Positions 28,021 to 35,732 of a DNA stretch of 64,000 nt are shown in pieces. The DNA comes from Myxococcales bacterium (GTDB taxonomy: Bacteria; Myxococcota_A; Polyangia; Nannocystales; Nannocystaceae), in NCBI GenBank assembly GCA_020633295.1, contig JACKDW010000011.1:248001-312000 (forward strand), written 5' to 3'. The translations under genes and the position numbers were made by a program. The stretch's first letter is position 1. Every line of letters starts with the position of its first letter. Under the pieces are notes generated by a model that saw nothing but the letters and a program-made list of their open reading frames with translations, was not told the DNA's origin and searched no databases.

Positions 28021-28078
28021 AGCAAACGAGCGGCCGCGCCCTGGTCTCGTCGACGGGGGCTGGCGTACAGTCTGGGTC

Positions 28079-28315
28079 GTGTCCGCCCCCGAGCCCGACG
28101 CGGAGTCGCTCGCCGCCGCCGAGACGCGGATCGTCGAGCTGGAGATCAGGTCCGCCTACCAGGAGCAGCGGCTCGTCGAGCTCGATGACGTCCTCCGAGA
28201 GTTCGCCGATCGCGTGGTCGCGCTCGAGCGGCAGCTCGCGGAGCTGCGCGAGCAGCTGACCCAAGAGCCCGGCAGCCCGATCGGGCCCGCCGACGACCCG
28301 CCGCCGCACTATTGA
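28079..28315 (+). CDS. slyX: SlyX-family protein
   Basis: 78 residues from GTG 28079. A short coiled coil (RIVELEIRSAYQEQRLVEL ... VVALERQLAELREQL) ends in the characteristic C-terminal PPHY. SlyX is a small cytoplasmic protein of unknown function widespread in proteobacteria. It is divergent from the DUF4003 gene, 58 bp apart. Confidence 0.85.
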   Translation: MSAPEPDAESLAAAETRIVELEIRSAYQEQRLVELDDVLREFADRVVALERQLAELREQLTQEPGSPIGPADDPPPHY

Positions 28316-28646
28316 GCCCAGGCTCGGAGCCCAGGGCTCGGTCTTGAGGTCGCGCGCGTCGTCTGCCCGAACAGGCGAACCCCCGACGCAGGGCTTCCCA
28401 GGTCGCCCTTGCCGTCGGGGGCGCGTCGAGGGGAGGTCCGCACTTCCCGCTCGACGCTCTCCTGATTGTTTCTCGCGCTTCCTCCTTCGTGCGTTCGCGG
28501 TTCCCCAGCGATCGGTCGGTGAGACGGTGCCCACGGCGATACGGGGTGGGCGCGGCCGATCGTGAGGAGACTATAATGAAAATGAAAAGCGATTTCAAAT
28601 TCAAAATTGCGCGACGGTGCGTTTCGCGGCTTGCGCGCGCGAGGCC
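28316..28646. other. 331-bp intergenic region with an isolated AT-rich element
   Basis: Mostly GC-rich sequence with no good gene, except for the sharply AT-rich patch at 28571-28609 described separately. Confidence 0.5.
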
Positions 28647-28737
28647 TCAGGGCATCGTGATCATTCGCCGGATCTCGTCCGTCTTGAAGCCCAGCGCCAT
28701 CGGGCGGCGCGCGCCGGGCAGGATCACGACGTCATAG
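28576..28737 (+). CDS. possible 53-residue basic peptide (uncertain)
   Basis: ATG 28576 is preceded by GAGGAG at 28564-28569 with good spacing. The product begins MKMKSDFKFKIARRC and is strongly basic. Its first half lies in the AT-rich patch; the second half overlaps the 3' end of the TIGR03032 gene in antisense. It may be a chance frame. Confidence 0.2.
   Translation: MKMKSDFKFKIARRCVSRLARARPQGIVIIRRISSVLKPSAIGRRAPGRITTS
28577..28603. promoter_or_regulatory. AT-rich imperfect palindrome resembling a Fur-type operator
   Basis: TGAAAATGAAA (28577-28587), a 5-base centre, and TTTCAAATTCA (28593-28603) pair at 9 of 11 positions. The inner core TGAAA-N5-TTTCA is perfect. Overlapping TGAAAA units of this kind resemble Fur-family boxes. 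The 20-kb context is so GC-rich that the element is conspicuous. Confidence 0.35.
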
Positions 28738-29696
28738 AGCTCGCGGACGACGCCCTCGATGCGGAGCCAGTGCACCAGGTCTCCGGTCCGCAGGTCGATG
28801 ACGACGAAGCCGCAGCGGGCGTCGGCGCGCTTGTTCTCGAGCCGCGCGCCGAGCTCGAGGTCGCCGAAGGTCCGGTGCTCTCGCAGCGCCGAGAGCCCGA
28901 CGATCGCGTGGTGTCCGTGGATGTGCAGGCCGCGGGTGAAGCCCGGGCAGAAGGTCACCCGTTCGAACCGGCCGCGCGCGCGATCGATGTAGCCGAGGTA
29001 GCCGCTGCCGGCCTCGACGAGCCAGAGCTTGCCGTCGTGCAGGCGCGGCGAGTGGGGCATCGAGAGCCCGCGGGCGATGACCTCGCCGCTGCGCACGTCG
29101 ATGACGACGCCGCCGTCGCGTCGACGGTCACGCCAGCCGTCGACGACGTCGCTCTCGCTGACCGCCGTGACGTACGCCGGCCGCCCGTCCGCCATGGCGA
29201 GGCCGTTGAGGTGACAGCGATCCTCGGCGGCGAGCCGCGAGATGAACGACGGGCGCCACAGCGGCGTGAAGCTGTGCGTCTCGCTGACCGTCGCCAGGCA
29301 GCTGAAGAGCGTGTTGACGAAGATCGGGCGCCCGCCCCCGTCGATCGCGATGTCGTGGATGTCGACGTCGCCGGTCGTGTAGCCGACCTGCGGCACGTAG
29401 ACGCGGTCGTAGCCGTGGTGCGTCTGGCCCGGCGCGAGCGCGTCTTCGAAGCGCCACAGCTGGTACAGCGAGCTCATCCAGAGGCCGCGCCCGTGGGCGC
29501 ACAGCCCCATGCAGCGGTTAAACGTCCGTTCGAAGATCGACAGGCGCCCCTGCTCGGGCTGCAGCCCGATGAGGAACAGCTTGCCGGCCTGGTAGGTCGT
29601 GAACGCGACGCTGCCCCCGAGCTCGGCGAACCAGTCGGGGAGCCGGCGGTCGCCGGTGAGCTCGATCGGCGGACGTCCGGCGGGGGCCTCTGACAC
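28647..29696 (-). CDS. TIGR03032 family protein
   Basis: 349 residues with the conserved set LPDWFAELGGSVAFTTYQAG, NRCMGLCAHGRGLWMSS, and HDIAIDGGGRPIFVNTLFSC. TIGR03032 proteins are predicted beta-propeller-like cytoplasmic proteins often found near TPR or sulfotransferase genes; the function is unknown. There is no signal peptide. ATG 29696. The FG-GAP lipoprotein gene ends 33 bp upstream on the same strand. Confidence 0.85.
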   Translation of the reverse strand: MSEAPAGRPPIELTGDRRLPDWFAELGGSVAFTTYQAGKLFLIGLQPEQGRLSIFERTFNRCMGLCAHGRGLWMSSLYQLWRFEDALAPGQTHHGYDRVYVPQVGYTTGDVDIHDIAIDGGGRPIFVNTLFSCLATVSETHSFTPLWRPSFISRLAAEDRCHLNGLAMADGRPAYVTAVSESDVVDGWRDRRRDGGVVIDVRSGEVIARGLSMPHSPRLHDGKLWLVEAGSGYLGYIDRARGRFERVTFCPGFTRGLHIHGHHAIVGLSALREHRTFGDLELGARLENKRADARCGFVVIDLRTGDLVHWLRIEGVVRELYDVVILPGARRPMALGFKTDEIRRMITMP

Positions 29697-29729
29697 GCCC
29701 GCAGACTACCACCTGTCGACCCCGCGCGG

Positions 29730-32297
29730 TCAGAGCGTGACCTGGGCGTCGACGTCCGGCCACACGCGCAGCGTCAGGTAGCCGTTGGTGTACTGCATGT
29801 ACTCGTCGACGAGCCCCTCCTCGATCCACGTCCCGCCGGAGAGGTCGGCCTGCAGCGTGCAGCTGGCGTCACCCTCGATGCGCACGACGGTGGTCTCGTC
29901 GGTCAGCGCCCGGAGGCTGCGCATGTCGAGGATCAGCGTGCTGCCCTCCTCGCCGATGTCGATGACCTCGATCCCGGTGAGCCTGCGATCGGGCATCGCG
30001 GTGAGATCGAGCGTGAAGCCGCCGAGCAGCTCGAGCGTGTCGCGACGGCCGCCGCCGTCGATGCGGTAGAAGCTGTCGTCGAGCACCGTGATCGTGTCGC
30101 GGCCGGTGCCGGCGTAGATGATGTCGGCGCCGCCGTTGCTGTGGATCAGGTCGTCGCCCGCGCCGCCGACGAAGATGTTGGCGTCCGCGGTGCCGTTGAT
30201 CAGCTCGGGCGAGCTCGTGCCCTCGGCGTCGACGACGTTGCTGTAGTCACCGCCGTAGACGACGTAGCAGCGGCCCGCGTCGACGCCGGGCGCGTCCGAG
30301 CCGTGTGAACAAACGAGCAGATCCGCGTAGCCGTCGCCGTTGTGGTCGCCGCCGCCGCTGACGGCGTAGCCGGCGTAGTCCGCGAGCGTCTCGCCGTTGA
30401 TGACGAAGCCGTCGTCGCCGAGCGTGAGCGTGGCCAGGCTGACCGCGTCGGTGTCCTGCTTGCCGTAGAGGACGAACGCGCGGCCCGACTGGCTGCCGTT
30501 GGGGTCGGCCCCGTACGCGCCGATGATCATGTCGTCGAGGCCGTCGCCGTTGACGTCGCCCGCGGCGTCCACGGAGACGCCGGAGTAGTCGCGGATGAAG
30601 CTGCCGTTGATGACGAAGCCCGGGTTGTTCGGCGCGCCGCTGTTGATCACTACGTCGTTGAGCAGGATCGGCGACGTCTCCTCGCGCCCGAAGATCAGGT
30701 AGGTGCGGCCCGACGCGTCGCCGGCCGGGTCAGCCCGCGGCGCGCCGATGAGCACGTCGTCGAGGCCGTCGCCGTTGACGTCGCCCGCGCCCGAGACCGA
30801 GAACGCCGCGCGGTCGCCCTCGAACTCCCCCTCGAGCATGAAGCCGCCCACGCCGGCCACGACGTCGTTGAGATCGACGTTGACGTTGTCGGGCTTGCCG
30901 AACACGACGTAGGCGCGGCCCGTGAGGGTGCCGGAGGTGCTCGAGCCGTGCGCGCCGACCACCAGGTCCGCGAAGCCGTCGCCGTTGACGTCGCCCGCGC
31001 CGCGCACCGCCGAGCCCGTGAAGTCGCCCGAGCTGACGCCGCTGATGGCGAACCCGCCGAGCCCCGCCGCGATGTGGCTGAGCGAGAGCGGGTCGGTGTT
31101 CTGCTTGCCGAAGATCACGTAGGCGCGGCCGGCGAAGCTCTCGTCGCCCACGTCGAAGCCGAACGCGCCCACGACGATGTCCTCGAGCCCGTCGCCGTTG
31201 ACGTCGCCCGCGCCGCTGGCGGCGTAGCCGGCGAAGTTGATGTCGGCCTGGCCCTCGATCATGAAGCCGCCCACGCCCATCGCGACCTGCTGGAGGTCGA
31301 CGGGCGCGTTATCGCTCTTGCCCAGGATGACGAACGCGCGACCCGAGTTGGTCCCGTTGGGGTCGGCGTTGGGCGCCCCGAGCACGAGGTCGCCGTAGCC
31401 GTCGCCGTTGATGTCGCCGACGCCGCTGACCGAGCGACCCGACTCATCGTTCAGCGCGGCGCCGAGGATCTTGAAGCCGCGCTCGCTCTCCTCGATGTTG
31501 GCGAGGAACAGGGTGTCGGCGTTCTCCTCGCCGAAGACCACGTAGGTCGCGCCGGAGTTGGGGACGTCGCCCGCGTCCGCGACGGGCGCGCCGACGATGA
31601 TGTCGTCGTAGCCGTCGCCGTTGACGTCCCCCGCCGAGCGGATCGACTCACCGACGTGGTCCTGGGGCAGGGTCCCATTGATGGCGAAGCCGCCGAAACC
31701 GTCGGCGACGTCGTTGGTGTCGATCTGCACGGGGTTCACGGCCACGGTGACGGTGGCCGTGTCAAAGCCGTTGTTCCCGTCGGTGATCGTGTAGCCGAAG
31801 GTGTCGGTGCCCCAGAAGTTGTTCGGCGCCTGGTAATTGAAGCTGCCGTCCTCTTCAAAGGTGATCGTCGCGCCGCCCGCGGAGATCGGGTCGACCGCGA
31901 TGACGGTCAGGTCGTCGTTGTCAGGATCCGCGTCGTTGACCAGGAGCCCCTCAAACGAAGAGACCCACATCGGGAAGCCTGACTTGGCGATGTACTTCCC
32001 GTCATTTTTGGCAATCGGATCATTGTTAACGGGCGGCTCTCCCGTGGAGCTGTCGTCGGTGGTGCCTGGAGTGCTCGTCGAGCTGGTGGTCACCTCTCCG
32101 GTGGACGTGCTCGAGGTGGTGAGGTCCCCGGTGGAGCTCGTGCTCCCGTCGTCGCCCGCAGTGGTGCCGTCCGTCGTGTCGGCGTCAGTTGTCCCGGTGG
32201 AGGAAGGGAGGGTCGAGTCGTCGCCGCACCCGGAGATAAGGGCCGGGATGGCGACGGCAAAGATCGATACGAGTCCGAGGAGCCGCGGCCGAAGCAT
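29730..32297 (-). CDS. FG-GAP repeat lipoprotein with cadherin-like and RTX-like segments
   Basis: 855 residues from ATG 32297, with lipobox LISGC. A Ser/Thr/Asp linker (~25-95) leads to a VCBS/cadherin-type domain (~95-205; GTDTFGYTITDGNNGFDT). About eight FG-GAP units then follow, each with a calcium loop such as GAGDVNGDG and an xxFG strand, forming an integrin-alpha-like propeller. Near the C-terminus one RTX-type stretch occurs (GGAGDDLIHSNGGADIIYAG). It is probably a surface-displayed, calcium-dependent adhesin or binding protein. An in-frame ATG at 32381 has a better ribosome site (AGAAGGG) but makes an odd long signal peptide. Confidence 0.88.
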   Translation of the reverse strand: MLRPRLLGLVSIFAVAIPALISGCGDDSTLPSSTGTTDADTTDGTTAGDDGSTSSTGDLTTSSTSTGEVTTSSTSTPGTTDDSSTGEPPVNNDPIAKNDGKYIAKSGFPMWVSSFEGLLVNDADPDNDDLTVIAVDPISAGGATITFEEDGSFNYQAPNNFWGTDTFGYTITDGNNGFDTATVTVAVNPVQIDTNDVADGFGGFAINGTLPQDHVGESIRSAGDVNGDGYDDIIVGAPVADAGDVPNSGATYVVFGEENADTLFLANIEESERGFKILGAALNDESGRSVSGVGDINGDGYGDLVLGAPNADPNGTNSGRAFVILGKSDNAPVDLQQVAMGVGGFMIEGQADINFAGYAASGAGDVNGDGLEDIVVGAFGFDVGDESFAGRAYVIFGKQNTDPLSLSHIAAGLGGFAISGVSSGDFTGSAVRGAGDVNGDGFADLVVGAHGSSTSGTLTGRAYVVFGKPDNVNVDLNDVVAGVGGFMLEGEFEGDRAAFSVSGAGDVNGDGLDDVLIGAPRADPAGDASGRTYLIFGREETSPILLNDVVINSGAPNNPGFVINGSFIRDYSGVSVDAAGDVNGDGLDDMIIGAYGADPNGSQSGRAFVLYGKQDTDAVSLATLTLGDDGFVINGETLADYAGYAVSGGGDHNGDGYADLLVCSHGSDAPGVDAGRCYVVYGGDYSNVVDAEGTSSPELINGTADANIFVGGAGDDLIHSNGGADIIYAGTGRDTITVLDDSFYRIDGGGRRDTLELLGGFTLDLTAMPDRRLTGIEVIDIGEEGSTLILDMRSLRALTDETTVVRIEGDASCTLQADLSGGTWIEEGLVDEYMQYTNGYLTLRVWPDVDAQVTL

Positions 32298-32783
32298 GGG
32301 CACCAGAATAGCGAAGAGCACACCGCCCGACAGGCCGCGCGGCGCTGCCAGGGCCCGTGACTTTGGCCGTGCGACGGTCATCTGCGCCCTTCTGCACGGG
32401 GCGTGAGCGGACCGCGGACCGCTGTCGCGCCTCCGCTGTTGGCGAGTGTTGCCGGTTCCGGCCGGCAGGTTCTGGCGCGAAAACCGCCGATGCGGAGCCG
32501 CAGGTTTTGCGGAAAATCGCGCGCGCCGCTGTCGCGTGGAGCGCAGTGGCCACCGAACTGGCGTGATAACGGGGTACCGGTGTAGATCCGCTGGCGCGTC
32601 CAGCATTCGGGACAGATTTCAGCCGAGATACACGTGGTGCAATCGTTGTATGTCCAACAACAACTTGGCCGCTTGTATGCGCAGGCGTTAGGCTGTTTCG
32701 TGCGACTTCACGCGAAGGGGCACCTCCGCCCCCATTCCGTATGCGGCAGCGACGCTGTGGACGAATAAAGGCAGGAATACAGC

Positions 32784-34049
32784 ATGGATTACGCGCTCGA
32801 CTTCGGCAGGTACCTCACCGCGCTGCTCGGGATCTGCACCCTCGCGGGTGTGGGCGCAGGATGCGGAGACAATCACGCCGGCACCGACAGCGACGGCTCG
32901 ATCACCGGAGCGACCACCGCCTCGGGGCCGACCACGGACTCGCCGACCTCGAGCGCGATGTCCTCGTCCGACGCGACGACGACGCCCGGCGGCAGCGAGG
33001 GCGACAGCGAGAGCACGACTGGCTCGAGCGACACGACGGACAGCAGCACCGACGCGCCGACGACGGAGACGACGGAGACCACCGTCGACCCGAGCACGAG
33101 CTCGACCGACGACCCGTCCGCGACGACGAGCCCGTGGATGCCGATGCCGTGTCAGGTCGAGACCACGCTGACCGAGCCCGCGCCGTCGAACGTGCTGTTC
33201 GTGCTCGACAAGTCGGGCTCGATGTCGATGGAGATGTGGGACCACGACAGCGATCCGCAGACGCCGACGGTCACGCGCTGGAAGAGCCTGTACCAGGTCG
33301 TCGAGTTCGTCGTCACCGAGTTCAACGACACGATCAACTTCGGCGCCAAGCTGTTCCCCAAGTATGACGCGGGCTCGTACCTCAACGAGGGCGCCTGCGA
33401 GGTGATGCCGGGGATCGAGGTCCCGATCGCCGAGATGAACGCGCCGGCCGTGCTCGACGGGATCCCCGGGCCCGACTTCGAGGTGCTCGGCGGCACGCCC
33501 GTCTACAGCGGCCTGGTCGAGGCGTACGACTACCTCAAGGGGCTCGACGACAGCATCCCGCGCGCGGTCATCCTCGTCGCCGACGGCGAGATCAGCTGCA
33601 ACGAGTCCGACATCGTGACGATGATGGCGGTCGAGCAGGCCTGGTCGGGGGACGACATCGGCACCTACGTCGTCGGGATCGACGCGAAGGCGCTGACCGA
33701 GGCGCAGCTCAACCTCTACGCCGAGGTCGGCGGCAAGCCGAACCCCGACGGCGGGCCGATCCTGTTCTATCAGACATTTAATCAGGATGACCTCAAGGAG
33801 GCGATGCAGAAGATCGTCTACGACACGATCAGCTGCAAGCTCCCGGTGAACCCGGCCCCCGATCAGCCCGAGCTGTTCGAGGTCTGGATCGACGGCGGGC
33901 TGATCCCGGAGGTCGAGGACTGTGACGACGAGGACGGCTGGGTGTGGCTGAAGCCCGATCACACGGCGCTGCAGCTGTGCGGCGCGGCGTGTCAGGACTT
34001 CAAGGTCGCGGGCGAGTTCGAAGCGAAGTACTGGTGCACGCCAGAGTGA
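32784..34049 (+). CDS. von Willebrand factor A-domain lipoprotein
   Basis: 421 residues with lipobox GAGC, a 90-residue Ser/Thr/Asp-rich linker and a VWA domain (~130-340). The MIDAS metal site is visible: DKSGSMS, the Thr in GGTPVYSG and the Asp in VADGEIS. The C-terminal ~70 residues are Cys-rich (CKLPV, EDCDDEDG, CGAAC) and may form disulfides. A secreted, lipid-anchored adhesion or protein-binding factor is likely. It is divergent from the FG-GAP lipoprotein gene with ~490 bp between starts; that spacer holds a weak sigma-54-like match near 32663-32678 which I do not rely on. Confidence 0.85.
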   Translation: MDYALDFGRYLTALLGICTLAGVGAGCGDNHAGTDSDGSITGATTASGPTTDSPTSSAMSSSDATTTPGGSEGDSESTTGSSDTTDSSTDAPTTETTETTVDPSTSSTDDPSATTSPWMPMPCQVETTLTEPAPSNVLFVLDKSGSMSMEMWDHDSDPQTPTVTRWKSLYQVVEFVVTEFNDTINFGAKLFPKYDAGSYLNEGACEVMPGIEVPIAEMNAPAVLDGIPGPDFEVLGGTPVYSGLVEAYDYLKGLDDSIPRAVILVADGEISCNESDIVTMMAVEQAWSGDDIGTYVVGIDAKALTEAQLNLYAEVGGKPNPDGGPILFYQTFNQDDLKEAMQKIVYDTISCKLPVNPAPDQPELFEVWIDGGLIPEVEDCDDEDGWVWLKPDHTALQLCGAACQDFKVAGEFEAKYWCTPE

Positions 34050-34124
34050 AGTCGCGCGCTCGCGGTTCCGCCCGGCGCGCGTCGACGCGCCGCGACGTCG
34101 CGCGCCGCGTCGACGCAGCGTAGG

Positions 34125-34185
34125 CGCCGCTTCATCGCCGCTTCATCGCCGCTTCATCGCCGCTTCATCGCCGCTTCATCGCCGC
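34125..34185. repeat. 11-bp tandem repeat (CGCCGCTTCAT) x5 plus partial sixth
   Basis: Five perfect copies of CGCCGCTTCAT occupy 34125-34179, followed by CGCCGC. It is intergenic, between the VWA lipoprotein and the glutamate dehydrogenase genes. There are no unique spacers, so it is not a CRISPR. It may vary in copy number. Confidence 0.95.
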
Positions 34186-34302
34186 CAGGCCGCGGCACGC
34201 GTCGCGCTCGCGGACCAGCGCGCGCGCGGCTCGGCCAATCTTGTTCTGTTAGGGTAGGGGCCGTCGCCGCGTGTGAGGCGGGGACGCGAACGGAGTAGAG
34301 CG

Positions 34303-35541
34303 ATGGCGATGAACGCGGCCGAGACCACCAACTATTTCCTGCGCCGGGCGTTTGAGCTGATCGGCATGGGCCGGCGCTACGAGGTGCTGCTGATGACCCC
34401 GTCCCGGGAGCTGCGCGTCGAGCTGCCGATCCCGATGGACGACGGCTCGATCGGCAACTTCATCGGCTACCGCGTGCAGCACGACAACTCGCGCGGGCCG
34501 TTTAAAGGCGGGCTGCGCTATCACCACGAGGTCAACACCGACGAGGTGCGCTCGCTCGCGAGCTTGATGACCTGGAAGACGGCGCTCGTCGGCGTGCCCT
34601 TCGGCGGCGCCAAGGGCGGGATCGAGTGTGACCCTCGCACGATGTCGAGCGGCGAGCTCGAGCGCCTCACCCGGCGCTTCGTCGACGCGATCGGGGACCT
34701 CATCGGGCCGCACACGGACATCCCCGCGCCCGACGTGAACACGAACGCGCAGATCATGGCCTGGTTCTTCGACCAGTACAGCCGCCGGCACGGCTTCCAG
34801 CCCGCGGTCGTCACCGGCAAGCCGGTCGAGCTGCACGGCTCGCTCGGGCGCGGCGCGGCGACGGGGCGCGGCTGCATGTTCGCGATCCGCGAGTGCCTGC
34901 GCACCGACGGCGCGTCGCTCGAGGGGGCTCGCTTCGTCGTGCAGGGCTTCGGCAACGTCGGCAGCTGGTTCGCGCGCCTGACCCACGAGCGCGGCGGCAA
35001 GATCCTCGCGGTCAGCGACGTCAGCGGCGGGATCTTCAAGGGCGACGGGCTCGACATCCCGGCGCTGCAGCGGCACGTCGCCGAGACGGGCTCGGTCGTC
35101 GAGTTCCCTGGCTCCGAGCCGATCAGCAACGCCGACCTGCTCACCCACGAGTGCGACGTGCTCGTGCCGGCCGCGCTCGGGCACGTGCTGAACGCCGAGA
35201 ACGCGGGCGAGGTGCGCGCCAAGTACGTGCTCGAGGGCGCGAACGGGCCGTGCACTGCCGAGGCGTCCGACATCCTCGATCAGCGCGGCGTCGTGACGAT
35301 CCCCGACATCTTCGCCAACGCCGGCGGCGTGACCGTCAGCTACTTCGAGTGGACCCAAAACCTGCAGAACTTCCGCTGGACGGAGGACAAGGTGAACGAG
35401 GAGCTCGAGAAGACGATGGTCGGGGCGTACCGGGGGATCCGCGAGGTCATGTCGCGGTACAAGTGCTCGATGCGCACGGCGGCCTTCGTGCGCGCGGTCG
35501 AGGCCGTCAAGACCGCCACCGACATGCGTGGTCTGCAGTAG
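34303..35541 (+). CDS. Glu/Leu/Phe/Val dehydrogenase (glutamate dehydrogenase type)
   Basis: 412 residues. Substrate domain: GPFKGGLRYH, WKTALVGVPFGGAKGG with the catalytic Lys, and PAPDVNTN with the catalytic Asp. Nucleotide domain: VQGFGNVGSWFA. Reaction: reversible oxidative deamination of L-glutamate (or a branched-chain amino acid) with NAD(P)+. The length is that of the hexameric small GDH class. ATG 34303 with GGAG upstream; a second Met lies two codons later. Confidence 0.93.
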   Translation: MAMNAAETTNYFLRRAFELIGMGRRYEVLLMTPSRELRVELPIPMDDGSIGNFIGYRVQHDNSRGPFKGGLRYHHEVNTDEVRSLASLMTWKTALVGVPFGGAKGGIECDPRTMSSGELERLTRRFVDAIGDLIGPHTDIPAPDVNTNAQIMAWFFDQYSRRHGFQPAVVTGKPVELHGSLGRGAATGRGCMFAIRECLRTDGASLEGARFVVQGFGNVGSWFARLTHERGGKILAVSDVSGGIFKGDGLDIPALQRHVAETGSVVEFPGSEPISNADLLTHECDVLVPAALGHVLNAENAGEVRAKYVLEGANGPCTAEASDILDQRGVVTIPDIFANAGGVTVSYFEWTQNLQNFRWTEDKVNEELEKTMVGAYRGIREVMSRYKCSMRTAAFVRAVEAVKTATDMRGLQ

Positions 35542-35593
35542 CCGTAACGCGTACATCGTGGGTTGCTTCGCGCGCTCGGCGCTGTGGCGATTC

Positions 35594-35609
35594 GGGCCAT
35601 TTAAGGCCC
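35594..35609 (+). terminator. hairpin GGGCC-ATTTAA-GGCCC downstream of glutamate dehydrogenase
   Basis: A 5-bp GC stem with an AT loop 53 bp after the stop codon. There is no T-tract; it may be a weak terminator. Confidence 0.35.
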
Positions 35610-35732
35610 CAATTCGGCGTTCCATGCAGATGCACGCGCTCTTGTGCGCGCGGCCCCTCGGCCGGGCCCTAAGGGCTGTATAGACGGTGTGATAGGGCCG
35701 ACGGCGCGTGGTAGCGTGAAGGTGCCGGGGCC

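Noticed and set aside
28020..28035. Sigma-54-like CGGCC...TTGCT on the minus strand before the DUF4003 gene
   Set aside because: The predicted transcript would start inside the coding region unless a later ATG is used; the -24 half is weak.
30342..31982. 546-codon plus-strand open frame opposite the FG-GAP gene
   Set aside because: It is a mirror of the repeated FG-GAP codons (VAVDVA repeats); no promoter or ribosome site.
32663..32678. Sigma-54-like TGGCC...ATGC upstream of the VWA lipoprotein
   Set aside because: Register fits but the -24 and -12 contexts are poor and it lies over 100 bp from the start codon; chance matches of this quality are expected.
34125..34185. Possible CRISPR or attachment site
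   Set aside because: Units of 11 bp with no spacers, no cas genes, no integrase or tRNA next to it.
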